DNA of 57,545 nucleotides from the NCBI RefSeq assembly GCF_007097395.1, contig NZ_VKDC01000040.1:1-57545 (forward strand), in the 5' to 3' direction. Each line of letters begins with the position of its first letter. Position 1 is the stretch's first letter. The position numbers and the translations under genes are program-made. The DNA is from Fulvivirga sp. M361 (GTDB lineage: Bacteria; Bacteroidota; Bacteroidia; Cytophagales; Cyclobacteriaceae). Positions 32,404-41,382 of this stretch are shown here, one piece after another. The notes under the pieces are model-generated. The model did not search any database. It was given only the letters and a program-made list of their open reading frames with translations, and was not told the origin of the DNA.

Positions 32404-33477
32404 CTAAGAAATAATTGAAAGTGTTTTTTTACGGTCTATTTTTCCCGTAGGCGTTTCAGCGAATTTTTTGATAAAGAACATTTCTTTAGGTGTGTGATAA
32501 GCTGGAAGAAAAGATTTTAAAGAGATAAGTAGTGAAGAGTTTAATAATGAGGAAGCCTGACTACCTTCAAGGCATAATATCATTTTTTGACCAAGCTTAT
32601 TATCTTTCATAGGGCCGACAAAAAACCTTTGGTTTATCTTTTCCCTTTTGAAGTAATGTGCCACTATTTTTTCCACTTGTTCTACCTGGATCTTTATACC
32701 GCCAGAATTGATGATGTTGTCCCACCTACCCAACCATTCAAACTCGCGATTATTGACAATTCTTACCTTATCATTGGTGACGATGGTCTTGTAATTAGTC
32801 ATCGGAGCTGAAATGGTAAGGCATTTTCTTTGATCCATACCTATTTCTACACCTTCCAGCGTCCGGTAAAATTCAGATTTATCAGATCCGTTCAATTTAC
32901 ATAATGCAATGTGTGTGGCTGTTTCCGTCATGCCAAATGTGGCATAAACCGGACATATAAGGGATTGTAACTTCTCAACGAGTAATTCGTTCACAGGTGC
33001 TCCACCGACTATGATTGCTTTGAGTTTATTCAGAGTGGTAATAGTAGTACCATTCTTTAAAAGCCCTTCCAATTGCAATGGTACTAACGCTGTGAACCGA
33101 ATGGTATCATCAATTCGTTCAGGTATATTTTTAGGTTCTTCCGCTATTATATTCATTTGGCCTGTTACCGCCCGCACAAGCATCATTTTTCCGGCAATAA
33201 AATTGGTATTAAGGCAAAGATGTATAGGATCGCCGGATTTCAGCCCAAAGGCTTTTATAGAAGCTTTTGCACTGGCCTCCATTTGATGTCTTGTGAGGAT
33301 GATATCCGATGGTTTGCCAGTGGAGCCTGAAGTCTTCATTTTGAATGTGCTGGCACCACTGCACCATTCTTTGAGAAAACGTAATGTGTCATGTTCAAAA
33401 GTACTTTTAGGCGCATAACGGTTAAGGTCTTCCAACGCTAAAACATTTTCCCCGAATGTAATGGTTGCAATGCTCAC
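32404..33477 (-). CDS. menE: o-Succinylbenzoate--CoA ligase
   Basis: AMP-forming acyl-CoA ligase of menaquinone synthesis that activates o-succinylbenzoate. At 357 residues it is shorter than typical MenE (about 450-490) but this reduced form is usual in Bacteroidetes. Motifs: the P-loop TSGSTGKPSDIILT near 58, YATFGMTETATHIALCKL, WLGRWDNIINSGGIKIQVEQVEKIV (only the GRWDN and SGGIKI cores are diagnostic), and the C-terminal lysine loop PTGKIDRKK. It overlaps the upstream 120-residue gene by 4 bp (ATGA). Menaquinone role is supported by menD and menF in the same run. Confidence 0.9.
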   Translation of the reverse strand: MSIATITFGENVLALEDLNRYAPKSTFEHDTLRFLKEWCSGASTFKMKTSGSTGKPSDIILTRHQMEASAKASIKAFGLKSGDPIHLCLNTNFIAGKMMLVRAVTGQMNIIAEEPKNIPERIDDTIRFTALVPLQLEGLLKNGTTITTLNKLKAIIVGGAPVNELLVEKLQSLICPVYATFGMTETATHIALCKLNGSDKSEFYRTLEGVEIGMDQRKCLTISAPMTNYKTIVTNDKVRIVNNREFEWLGRWDNIINSGGIKIQVEQVEKIVAHYFKREKINQRFFVGPMKDNKLGQKMILCLEGSQASSLLNSSLLISLKSFLPAYHTPKEMFFIKKFAETPTGKIDRKKTLSIIS

Positions 33478-33836
33478 AATGTCTTTAAATCGTTTTTCAG
33501 TCGGTCTATTACAAACTGCTGTACTTCTGATTTGTAATAAATCCGGGCCACTGCCTCTATCACCCTTAGGGTAGTGTCTTTTAGTTCAGGTGTGAGATAC
33601 TTTTTGTACCGTCGAAACTCGTGAATTGCTTCATTATAAGCATGGTCGATGGTAGGGTGTATTTTTTCATCCAGTATTTCAAAACGACTTTCAGCAGACC
33701 AGGCATCAAAGTCCAATTCTTTTTCTATGATTTTAAAGAAAGCTTTTTTTTCATCCAGTTCATGACCGGTTTGCGCCCTGGAAATAACATAGGCAAGTTC
33801 GCCTATCGCTCGGTGGATCTCTCTTTTTTCATACAT
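33474..33836 (-). CDS. Hypothetical all-helical protein in the menaquinone run
   Basis: A 120-residue protein of unknown function. It is entirely helical by composition, with alternating acidic and basic residues (EKREIHRAIGELAYVISRAQ, AYNEAIHEFRRYKKYL, VIEAVARIYYKSEVQQF). The arrangement faintly resembles TerB-like four-helix folds but no metal-binding residues are obvious. It is transcribed with menE (4-bp overlap) and lies 121 bp after menD, with a structured spacer between. A non-catalytic role or an unrelated passenger are both possible. Confidence 0.7.
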   Translation of the reverse strand: MYEKREIHRAIGELAYVISRAQTGHELDEKKAFFKIIEKELDFDAWSAESRFEILDEKIHPTIDHAYNEAIHEFRRYKKYLTPELKDTTLRVIEAVARIYYKSEVQQFVIDRLKNDLKTL

Positions 33837-33884
33837 CTTGTTTGGCTTCTGGTGTATAAGAAAGTTAGAAAATTTTCACTAGTT

Positions 33885-33947
33885 TGAGGCTGATTAATAT
33901 CAGATTTTTAGTCTGATCTTTCAAGGAAATCCAAGACTTTAGCCTCA
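33885..33947 (-). other. Two-stem structured spacer after menD
   Basis: Outer stem TGAGGCT (33885-33891) / AGCCTCA (33941-33947) encloses an inner hairpin ATCAGA (33899-33904) / TCTGAT (33912-33917). It lies 10 bp beyond the menD stop. It may attenuate transcription into the following genes or process the message; no T-run follows. Confidence 0.45.
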
Positions 33948-33957
33948 CTTTAAAAAT

Positions 33958-35670
33958 CTATGGAACAGTACTGAAATTTTTGAACTCTTTCAGAATGCGA
34001 GTGTTCTCGGCTGCGTCGCTTTCAATTTCGAGTATTTTCGCTTTTCCGTTGTTTTCAAAGAATTGCTCAAGGTAGTTTTTAGCCTTACTTTTTTTATCAC
34101 AGAGCAAGTAATCAAAATCAAATTCTTCTGCCAGCGCTTTGGCCGTCAACGTCTGCTTTGTTTCAAAGAACTCTTCCATTTCGGGAAGTTGGTCCGGGCC
34201 GGGGATCATTCGAAAAATGCCACCACCGTGGTTATTCAATACCAGTATTCTAAGGTTGGGTGTAGGATAATTATGCCAAAAAGCGTTACGATCATAGAAG
34301 AAGGCCATATCACCGGTGATAAGTAGATTTATTTTATCACTTTCCAATGCGGCACCCACGGCCGTACTATTGCTTCCGTCTATCCCACTGGTGCCACGAT
34401 TTGAAAAAACTTCCACCTGGTTTTTAGGGCTTTCCAGACCTATAAAATTAGCATATCGTACGGACATGCTATTGGCAAGATGAAGATTTATACTGTCGGG
34501 AGCTGCCTGGATGGTTTTATGTACCATCTCCAATTCACCCCATGTATCGGTACTAAAGAATTTTGCAATATTACGACGTGCTTTTCGCTCTTCTATTAAC
34601 CAGATGTTGCAATAGTTTTCCTGCTTTTGAAAATCAAACGATTCTTCATGTATAACAGATGAAAAATGTTTGAAGAAGTCCTCCGGTTGTACTCTGATTA
34701 TTTTTGTTAATGAGTTGTAGGTATCAGGTACATCGCCGGCAAATTGTATGTGCCAATGTGCATCAGGACTATACTGACGTAAAAGTAACTTAAGATTTTT
34801 GGAGATCGTAGATAGTCCAAATGTGATCAGTAAGTCCGGCTGAAGGCTTTCTTTGAGGCCCTTTTTATTACTTCCTGCAAAAAGATCAGTATGTGCTACT
34901 ACTTCTTCAATGGAATGGAGATTCGATAAGATATCTCCAACTACCGGGACCTTTTTTTCTTTATAAATGGTGGATAAAGCATCCGTTAGCGCTACATTTT
35001 TTGGCTGTTGACCAGCTACTATTAATTTCTTTTTATATTGATTCCATTCTTTTTGCACCCCTTCCCAGTCTAGCTGAGACGTTTTGGCCGGAGTGGTATG
35101 TATTACTTTTATATTTTCTTGAAATGTCGGCATTTCTTTCCTTTCAGGGTAAAAAGGCTCTCTGAATGGAATGTTTACATGTGCAGGTCCGTATGGATAT
35201 TCTTTTGTGCAATTTATAGCCTCATTGATAATGCGATAAGCATGTGTTTCGGACGGAGGTAAGTTAAGGTCTACAGGAAGGGTGAAGCTCTTTTTTATAT
35301 GATTACGGTACAGATCATTTTGACGAATCGTTTGTCCGTCAAGTTGGTTAATCCATTCCGGGGGACGATCAGCGGTGAGGATAAGAAGTGGTATGTGTCT
35401 GTAAAAGGCTTCTGCTACAGCTGGAGCATAATTATAAGCAGCTGAACCCGAGGTGCAGCTCAGGATAACAGGTTCTTTAAGTTGTTGTGCTATGCCCAAA
35501 GCTATGAAGGCGGCAGATCTTTCATCGCTAACAGAACGACAGTGTATGTCAGGGTGACGCGTAAGAGCCATGGTTAGGGGAGCATTTCTAGAACCGGGAG
35601 AAATAATGGCTTTGGTAACTCCCAGCTTATGGCAGATGTCAACTATATTAAAAATCGGTTGTAGGTTCAA
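33958..35670 (-). CDS. menD: 2-Succinyl-5-enolpyruvyl-6-hydroxy-3-cyclohexene-1-carboxylate synthase
   Basis: Thiamine-diphosphate enzyme that joins isochorismate and 2-oxoglutarate in menaquinone synthesis. The 570 residues show the ThDP-enzyme order: PYR domain with SPGSRNAPLTMAL and the cofactor-activating Glu in SDERSAAFIALG, a central domain, and the PP domain with ITGDMAFFYDRNAF and NNHGGGIF (the Mg/ThDP motif). FSNRGTSGIDGSNSTAVGAA is typical of MenD. It overlaps menF by 4 bp (ATGA), so translation is coupled. Confidence 0.96.
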   Translation of the reverse strand: MNLQPIFNIVDICHKLGVTKAIISPGSRNAPLTMALTRHPDIHCRSVSDERSAAFIALGIAQQLKEPVILSCTSGSAAYNYAPAVAEAFYRHIPLLILTADRPPEWINQLDGQTIRQNDLYRNHIKKSFTLPVDLNLPPSETHAYRIINEAINCTKEYPYGPAHVNIPFREPFYPERKEMPTFQENIKVIHTTPAKTSQLDWEGVQKEWNQYKKKLIVAGQQPKNVALTDALSTIYKEKKVPVVGDILSNLHSIEEVVAHTDLFAGSNKKGLKESLQPDLLITFGLSTISKNLKLLLRQYSPDAHWHIQFAGDVPDTYNSLTKIIRVQPEDFFKHFSSVIHEESFDFQKQENYCNIWLIEERKARRNIAKFFSTDTWGELEMVHKTIQAAPDSINLHLANSMSVRYANFIGLESPKNQVEVFSNRGTSGIDGSNSTAVGAALESDKINLLITGDMAFFYDRNAFWHNYPTPNLRILVLNNHGGGIFRMIPGPDQLPEMEEFFETKQTLTAKALAEEFDFDYLLCDKKSKAKNYLEQFFENNGKAKILEIESDAAENTRILKEFKNFSTVP

Positions 35671-36863
35671 CTATTGATAAGGTTAAGGAGTGTATTCATT
35701 TTCATTTCGGTTTCCTGGTATTCCTTTTCTGGGTTGGAGTCTTCGGTAATGCCTGCTCCAGCATATAATGTTGCATGATTTTCACGAACTTTCATACATC
35801 TAAGGTTAACAAAAAGGCTTGTTTTGTGCCCTATTTTAACCGGCCCCAGGTAGCCACTAAAATATTCCCGGTCATAGGTTTCAAAGTTCCGTATGAATTC
35901 CTGGGATGCCTCCAATGGCATGCCGCATATAGCTGAGGTAGGATGAAGGAGTTCAAGCATAACAGATCCCAGGTCAGGAAAATTGGTGGCTTCCATATCT
36001 ACCACATACTCGGTTTTTAAGTGGATGAGGTTCCCCGCTCGTGCTGTTTTAGGCCCATATTCTTCAAATTCCCTTAACCGGATCTTTTTGAAACAATTGA
36101 TGATATACCTACTCACCAGGGCTTGCTCTTCTATCTCTTTTTGTGTCCAGGCTACCTCTGACATGGGCATAGCCGGATCATAAGGCTGAGTACCGGCTAA
36201 AGCTACTGTTTTGAACTCATTTTTATCCAGTTCCAATAATAATTCAGGTGTAGCACCCAACCAAATGCCACATTCAGGGCTGTAGACCGTGGAAACAAAT
36301 GCATTTGGGTAAGCTTCACACAACTCAAAGAAAAGCCTGTTGAGTTGCAGCCCTTCGGGAAGCTCAATTGTTTTGGAACGGGAAGGTACTACTTTCTGTA
36401 ATTCGCCACTTTTTATGCGATTGATGCCTTCTGTCACAAGTTTGGTAAACTGAGCATTACTCTGTTCATTCGAACTGATGGCACTGCCATCTTCATTGTT
36501 ATTAGCGGTAGTTTTAGACGGGTCTTCGTTGCCTGATATATAAGCCTGAAACTCATCAATTTTATCAGAACTTCCAGTAAGGCCTTTGGTATTCAGGTTA
36601 ATATGTATCTCTTTCTCAATAAATACCGGGGACTTTTTTTTATCAAAGGGAGAAAACATGAATCCTGATGGAAGGTCTTCGAGGGAAGTTCCTTTGACTT
36701 TGTCCTGTACAGCCGAACCTATGATCAGGTGAACTTCATCCTGGTTTGGTATTCGCCATGAAGCCATAGATGAACCCAATTCTTTACAAAAATCAAATGC
36801 ATAGGCCTGGAGCTGACTTTTAGACAAGCTACCTATCTTATTTTCAGTTATTATACCACCCAT
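35667..36863 (-). CDS. menF: Isochorismate synthase
   Basis: Chorismate-binding enzyme that converts chorismate to isochorismate, the first committed step of menaquinone (or siderophore) synthesis; the neighbouring menD points to menaquinone. The 398 residues include the characteristic C-terminal half: KVVPSRSKTIEL, GIWLGATPELLLEL, VALAGTQPYD, the Mg-binding HPTSAICGMP and FSGYLGPV. The N-terminal third is weakly conserved, as usual. It starts immediately (1 bp) after the hotdog thioesterase gene. Confidence 0.94.
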   Translation of the reverse strand: MGGIITENKIGSLSKSQLQAYAFDFCKELGSSMASWRIPNQDEVHLIIGSAVQDKVKGTSLEDLPSGFMFSPFDKKKSPVFIEKEIHINLNTKGLTGSSDKIDEFQAYISGNEDPSKTTANNNEDGSAISSNEQSNAQFTKLVTEGINRIKSGELQKVVPSRSKTIELPEGLQLNRLFFELCEAYPNAFVSTVYSPECGIWLGATPELLLELDKNEFKTVALAGTQPYDPAMPMSEVAWTQKEIEEQALVSRYIINCFKKIRLREFEEYGPKTARAGNLIHLKTEYVVDMEATNFPDLGSVMLELLHPTSAICGMPLEASQEFIRNFETYDREYFSGYLGPVKIGHKTSLFVNLRCMKVRENHATLYAGAGITEDSNPEKEYQETEMKMNTLLNLINS

Positions 36864-37283
36864 CTACTTTCTTTCAATCACTGCCATGGTTAATCTACTA
36901 ACACATACCAATTCATCCTGTTCATTCACTATTTTGATTTCCCATACCTGTGTTGATTTACCTATGTGTAGAGGATGTGCTGTCCCTACTACAAAACCTG
37001 ACCGAACGCTTTTCATGTGGTTTGCGTTTATCTCTAAGCCAACCGTTAATTTATTGGGATCTTTTACAGAATAATGTGCGGCCACACTTCCCAATGTTTC
37101 GGCTAAAACCACACTGGCACCTCCATGTAGCAAGCCATATGGCTGATGATGTCTGTGATCAACCGGCATTTTAGCACGTACGAAATCTTCCCCTACCTCC
37201 GTGAATTCAATGTCCAGATGTTGCATCATGGTATTTTTAGACATCTTGTTAAGCTGCTCTATGGTTACGTTGCGTTGGATCAT
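36864..37283 (-). CDS. Hotdog thioesterase, probable 1,4-dihydroxy-2-naphthoyl-CoA hydrolase
   Basis: A 139-residue hotdog-fold thioesterase of the PaaI/YbgC-like 4HBT class (HHQPYGLLHGGASVVLAETLGSVAA: key residues are His-Gly-Gly and the Glu on the following helix). As the first gene of a menaquinone run it is a good candidate for the MenI step, release of DHNA from CoA, which needs such a thioesterase. That role rests on context; the fold alone also fits other acyl-CoA substrates. It shares a 48-bp spacer with the divergent phosphatase gene. Confidence 0.85.
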   Translation of the reverse strand: MIQRNVTIEQLNKMSKNTMMQHLDIEFTEVGEDFVRAKMPVDHRHHQPYGLLHGGASVVLAETLGSVAAHYSVKDPNKLTVGLEINANHMKSVRSGFVVGTAHPLHIGKSTQVWEIKIVNEQDELVCVSRLTMAVIERK

Positions 37284-37303
37284 TTAAGATTGGTAAATTA
37301 TTC

Positions 37304-37311
37304 TATTTTTG
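37304..37311 (+). promoter_or_regulatory. -7 box of the histidine phosphatase gene
   Basis: TATTTTTG, a perfect TAnnTTTG box ending 20 bp before the TTG start at 37332. Confidence 0.55.
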
Positions 37312-37331
37312 CGCTCTAAAATAAAGACAAA

Positions 37332-37958
37332 TTGAAAACCAAAAAAATATACCTTGTTCGTCACGGTCAAACCGATTACAATTACAAAGGCATTGTACAG
37401 GGAAGTGGGATTGATGCTGACCTAAATGAAAGAGGACAGCAGCAGGCTGTTGCTTTTTATGACGCATTCAAAAACGTACCCTTTGACAAGGTATATACTT
37501 CAGCTCTCAGGCGTACCGTGCAGTCAGTGAAACGTTTCATAAGCGATGTGCCTCATGAGTCGCTGGCAGCGTTGAACGAGATCAGCTGGGGCACACGCGA
37601 GGGATTAGTTATTACACCGGAAGAAGATGCCTATTATTATAATGTGATCAAGCGATGGCAGAATGGGGAAACGGATCTGAGAATAGAAGGAGGGGAGTCT
37701 CCACAAGACGTATATGATCGTCAGAAATTGGCATTGGATCATATACTGGCCCAGGAAGAAGAGCATACCATACTTATTTGCATGCATGGCAGGGCCATGC
37801 GTGTTCTTCTTTGTCAAATACTCAACTACCCGCTGAAAAGTATGGATATGTTTGAACATTCTAACCTATGCCTTTACCAATTGAATTATACAGGCAGTAT
37901 GTTTACCGTAGAAAAATTTAATGACGTAACACACTTGAAAGAATTGGCTACAATTTAG
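37332..37958 (+). CDS. Histidine phosphatase family protein (phosphoglycerate mutase-like)
   Basis: A 208-residue member of the histidine phosphatase superfamily. The catalytic motif LVRHGQT (His11) opens the protein, Arg in TSALRRTVQS follows, Glu in LNEISWGTREG is the acid/base and MHGRAMRVLL supplies the second histidine. Such enzymes act as phosphatases or phosphoglycerate mutases; the sequence does not name the substrate, and the cluster gives no further hint. The start is TTG at 37332, giving the normal MKTKKIYLVRHG beginning. Its last 11 bp overlap the end of the convergent TPR gene. Confidence 0.9.
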   Translation: MKTKKIYLVRHGQTDYNYKGIVQGSGIDADLNERGQQQAVAFYDAFKNVPFDKVYTSALRRTVQSVKRFISDVPHESLAALNEISWGTREGLVITPEEDAYYYNVIKRWQNGETDLRIEGGESPQDVYDRQKLALDHILAQEEEHTILICMHGRAMRVLLCQILNYPLKSMDMFEHSNLCLYQLNYTGSMFTVEKFNDVTHLKELATI

Positions 37959-39405
37959 CCAGCGCGTTTTTTGCTTTTTGATCCAGGCTACGTTTGTATT
38001 CATGTTTGGGATAGCCGCTTACTTTAGTAAGGTAAGCTTTAGCTTTTTTCGTTTGCCCTAGCTCTGCGTATATCAGTCCTAATTGCAGGCATGAGTTTGG
38101 AGCGTAATAAGAAGCTGTTTTGAATGTAGTAGCGGTTACTTTCTCATAAAATTCTATGGCTTTGCTTATTTTACCTTGCTGGTGCGCAAGGCGGGCTTTT
38201 CTATAGGTAAATTCAAGTTGCTCTTCACTGTCGTTAAACTGATGATGCTTTTCTGTTTCGAGCAGGCTGTCTGCTACCGAGTAATAGCCACCATCCGTCA
38301 ATAAGCGGATGCGCATGATCAACACATTTGGCCATTTATCTTTTTTAAGTGATTTATTAGCGTGTTTATCAGCCTCAGTTTGTGTATTCCCTTTTTCCTT
38401 TGCTAGCAGATAGTATTTTTGGGCATTACTTGCTGAACCACTTAAGTGATAGGCCAGGAATATTTTGTAATGCGCATCCTTTACGTTGGCTTCACCCTTA
38501 GCTTGTTCAATAAAGTGTTGGTATTGTTTGACGGCATTTACAAAGTCTCCTTGCCGCAGGTATGCTTCGCCAGCTAAATAATAGGTGACCGGGTAATCCC
38601 ACTTGCATTGCTTCAGGGTATTATATGATTCAATGGCTTTCGGTCCGGAATTGCTTTTTAGTGCTACGAGTAAGTTAACAAAGTGTTGTAATGCAGAAAC
38701 AGACTTCTCTGCTTTGTTTGATATGTTGGAAGATCTACCTAATAAATAAGCCTGAAACAGGCTAAGAAGCATAGCCGATTCAGAAGCTGTAGCGTCTGCA
38801 GAAGCAGCATGTATACTTAAAGCGCTCAGGCCTTCATCAATAGAGCCCTTCATTCCCAGCACTGACAACAACCAGTGATAATCCTCCGGAACGGAACCCA
38901 TTAAAACTTGTAACAGTCCCCAGGTTTTTAGATAAGGAAGGTAATCGGGAAAGTTGTTTTTCTTTTTCTTTATTAATCTCAGGCTCTGGCGTATTGACCA
39001 GGCCGATTCCAGTTCATAGCCAAATTTCAAATGAACAAATGCACTTTGTAACAGCAATTCAGCTTTGATGAAAGAGTAGATAGGGTCCGTAATATTCGAC
39101 TCTTCAAGTATTTCGAGCCTGGCCTCTTGGGCTTCCTGGTATCTTTCAAATTGTTGCGGATCATTTGATAATATCAGTTCAATGCTATGATGAAGGTTGG
39201 CAATATATATGGAAGCAGGGGAATCATGATCCGTAGTTCGCCGAAGGTATGTATGGTCCATTTCTCCAAAAGCAAGGTAATTTTGTTGTTCGGTTTTGGT
39301 AAAGGTGATAAATTGCTGAGTGTACCCGGTCAGCACTGTCCATAAAAAAAGGCAAGCTAGTAAGCTTGCCTTTTTGTAATAAAAATTGTAATGGTATAAA
39401 GCCAA
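37948..39405 (-). CDS. TPR-repeat protein, exported
   Basis: A 485-residue protein with a signal sequence (about 1-30, ending GYTQQF) and many tetratricopeptide helix pairs, clearest at about 280-320 (GEAYLRQGDFVNAVKQYQHFI) and at 410-475 (RLAHQQGKISKAIEFYEKV, LGLIYAELGQTKKAKAYL). Exported TPR proteins act as scaffolds; partner unknown. It begins 4 bp after the CT398-like gene. The stop codons of this gene and of the phosphatase gene overlap in opposite directions. Confidence 0.82.
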   Translation of the reverse strand: MALYHYNFYYKKASLLACLFLWTVLTGYTQQFITFTKTEQQNYLAFGEMDHTYLRRTTDHDSPASIYIANLHHSIELILSNDPQQFERYQEAQEARLEILEESNITDPIYSFIKAELLLQSAFVHLKFGYELESAWSIRQSLRLIKKKKNNFPDYLPYLKTWGLLQVLMGSVPEDYHWLLSVLGMKGSIDEGLSALSIHAASADATASESAMLLSLFQAYLLGRSSNISNKAEKSVSALQHFVNLLVALKSNSGPKAIESYNTLKQCKWDYPVTYYLAGEAYLRQGDFVNAVKQYQHFIEQAKGEANVKDAHYKIFLAYHLSGSASNAQKYYLLAKEKGNTQTEADKHANKSLKKDKWPNVLIMRIRLLTDGGYYSVADSLLETEKHHQFNDSEEQLEFTYRKARLAHQQGKISKAIEFYEKVTATTFKTASYYAPNSCLQLGLIYAELGQTKKAKAYLTKVSGYPKHEYKRSLDQKAKNALAKL

Positions 39406-39409
39406 TTAA

Positions 39410-40189
39410 TTATGCTTCTTTCTTTTTTCTTGTAGTACGCTTCGGTTTTTCTTCCTCGTAAGAAGTTGTATCCACATCGGCAAGTATTCTGCCAGAATGC
39501 TCATCGATCACTATCTTCTTTTTCTCGCGTATCTCAGCAATTTTCTGAGGTGGGATAACTATGTTACATCCTTCTGCTGCTCCTCTGCGTACGGTTACTA
39601 CTGCCAAACCATTGGAAAGATTAATTCTTAATTTTTCGTAGTATTTAAGGAGTTGATTTTCTATTTTTTTGGTGGCCTTTTCACGGTCTGTCATGAGCTT
39701 AGATTCTTCTTCCTGACTATCATTCAGGATTTCATCTAGCTCTTTTCTTTTCATATCGAGGTCGGCATTCCTTTCATCTATTAAAGCCTGTACTTTATCT
39801 ATATCCTCTTTCTTAGCTTCAATGTTAAATCCCGCTTCTTTAATTCTCTTTTCAAGAATTTGAATTTCCAGTTCTTGCAATTCTACCTCTTTCGTTATAG
39901 CATCATACTCTCGATTGTTTCTGACGTTTTTTTGCTGATCGGTATATTTTAAAATCAGCTTTTCAGCCTCCTTAATATTAGTCTTACTCGTTTTAATGCT
40001 ATCTTCCAGCGCTTCGAGTTCGCTAATAAATCTTCCGGATCTTGTGTTATAACCTTCTATTTCATCTTCCAGGTCACGCACCTCATCAGGAAGGTCTCCT
40101 CTTAATTTTTTTATTTCGTCAAGTTTTGAGTCAATGGCCTGGAGTTTTACTAAAGCTTCAAGTTTCTGTGCTACGGTGTTGCTTTCCAT
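39410..40189 (-). CDS. CT398-like coiled-coil protein with degenerate zinc ribbon
   Basis: A 259-residue protein: residues 5-180 are a long antiparallel coiled coil (heptads rich in Glu/Lys/Leu), and the remainder is the zinc-ribbon region of the CT398 family. The family normally has two Cys pairs; here only GC at about residue 208 remains (EGCNIVIPPQKIAEIREKKKI keeps the PPQ core), and the second pair is replaced (DEHSGRILAD where C..CGRIL is expected). The protein is thus probably unable to bind zinc as usual. It directly follows the Nif3-like gene, a pairing common in many bacteria. Confidence 0.85.
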   Translation of the reverse strand: MESNTVAQKLEALVKLQAIDSKLDEIKKLRGDLPDEVRDLEDEIEGYNTRSGRFISELEALEDSIKTSKTNIKEAEKLILKYTDQQKNVRNNREYDAITKEVELQELEIQILEKRIKEAGFNIEAKKEDIDKVQALIDERNADLDMKRKELDEILNDSQEEESKLMTDREKATKKIENQLLKYYEKLRINLSNGLAVVTVRRGAAEGCNIVIPPQKIAEIREKKKIVIDEHSGRILADVDTTSYEEEKPKRTTRKKKEA

Positions 40190-41290
40190 TTATGATAAAT
40201 AACTGATCGGATTCGTTACGATACTAGATAAATTGAGTGCGAAGTTACTGAATTTTTCCTTTAAAATGTCATATAATAACTCTTTTGTATATACTTCACT
40301 TTCATAATGACCAATATCGGCGATCATCAGCTTATTTTCTGCATCAAAAAATTCATGATATTTGAAATCTGCAGTGACAAAGGCGTCAGCCCCCCTGCTT
40401 TTGGCCGCACCGAGCAGAAAGCTTCCGGATCCTCCGCAAACGGCTACTTTATTGATTTTTTTATGGATCATGTGAGTATGTCGAATACAGGTGAGATCCA
40501 TTTGTTTCTTTAAATGGTTAAGAAACTTTTCTGCGTTCATCGACTCTGGTAAGGTTCCTATCATGCCAGCACCTATTTCCTGGTTTTCGTTTTTCAATTC
40601 AGTGAGGTAGTAGGCTACTTCTTCATAGGGGTGCGTTCTGTTCAACGCGGTGATCACATCATTTTTTTTATGTACAGGTAATATGACTTCAATACGTTGC
40701 TCTTCTACATGTTCCTCTTTATTTGCCTTGCCGATATGTGGATCAGCTTTGTCATTTGGTTTGAATGACCCTTTTCCGGCAGTTCGAAAACTACAATTAC
40801 TGTAATTCCCAATGTTGCCAACACCAGCGGCGTAAAGACTTTGCAATACGGATCCTTCATTGGTTTTAGGTACAAATGTCACGAGCTTTAATAGCGTGTT
40901 CTCTTTAGGGGCAAGTATGGAAGTTTCAGTTAAGTCAATTTTATCACATATCTTTTTATTTACTCCAGTATGAATATTGTCCAGGTTAGTGTGAATAGCA
41001 TAAATAACGATGTCATTTTTTATTGCTTTAATGATTGTCCGCTCTATATAATTTTTGCCTGTCAACGATTTAAGCCCTTTGAATACAATAGGATGATGTG
41101 CTACAATAAGATTACAGTTCCTGGAAATAGCCTCATCTACCACGGATTCTATGGCATCTAAACTGATCAATACGCCTTTTGCCATTTGATCGACATCTCC
41201 GCAGATCACCCCGGAGTTATCGTATGCTTCCTGGTATGTCGGAGGGGCATAGATTTCTAAATGCTGAAGTATATCTTTTATTTTGAGCAT
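40190..41290 (-). CDS. Nif3-like dinuclear metal centre protein (GCH1 type-2/YqfO family)
   Basis: A 366-residue hexameric metal protein of the Nif3/YbgI/YqfO family. The metal ligands are visible in NLIVAHHPIVF (two His), IYAIHTNLDN (His/Asp) and the C-terminal ADIGHYESE (His/Glu). The middle region (about 130-240) is the PII-like insert of the longer YqfO form. Function is still debated; some members were reported as GTP cyclohydrolase I type 2, others as unknown hydrolases. It heads a run with the CT398-like and TPR genes and has a perfect -7 box about 22 bp before its ATG. Confidence 0.9.
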   Translation of the reverse strand: MLKIKDILQHLEIYAPPTYQEAYDNSGVICGDVDQMAKGVLISLDAIESVVDEAISRNCNLIVAHHPIVFKGLKSLTGKNYIERTIIKAIKNDIVIYAIHTNLDNIHTGVNKKICDKIDLTETSILAPKENTLLKLVTFVPKTNEGSVLQSLYAAGVGNIGNYSNCSFRTAGKGSFKPNDKADPHIGKANKEEHVEEQRIEVILPVHKKNDVITALNRTHPYEEVAYYLTELKNENQEIGAGMIGTLPESMNAEKFLNHLKKQMDLTCIRHTHMIHKKINKVAVCGGSGSFLLGAAKSRGADAFVTADFKYHEFFDAENKLMIADIGHYESEVYTKELLYDILKEKFSNFALNLSSIVTNPISYLS

Positions 41291-41312
41291 AAAAAGGCAA
41301 TTTTACAGCTGT

Positions 41313-41320
41313 CAAATTTA
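41313..41320 (-). promoter_or_regulatory. -7 box of the Nif3-like gene
   Basis: Minus strand TAAATTTG. Together with the lpxK box it marks a short divergent promoter region of 118 bp. Confidence 0.55.
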
Positions 41321-41382
41321 TACAATTAATTACGTAAACAGGCTTATCTGATATTTTGTGTCAGAGATGATAAGTAACTATA

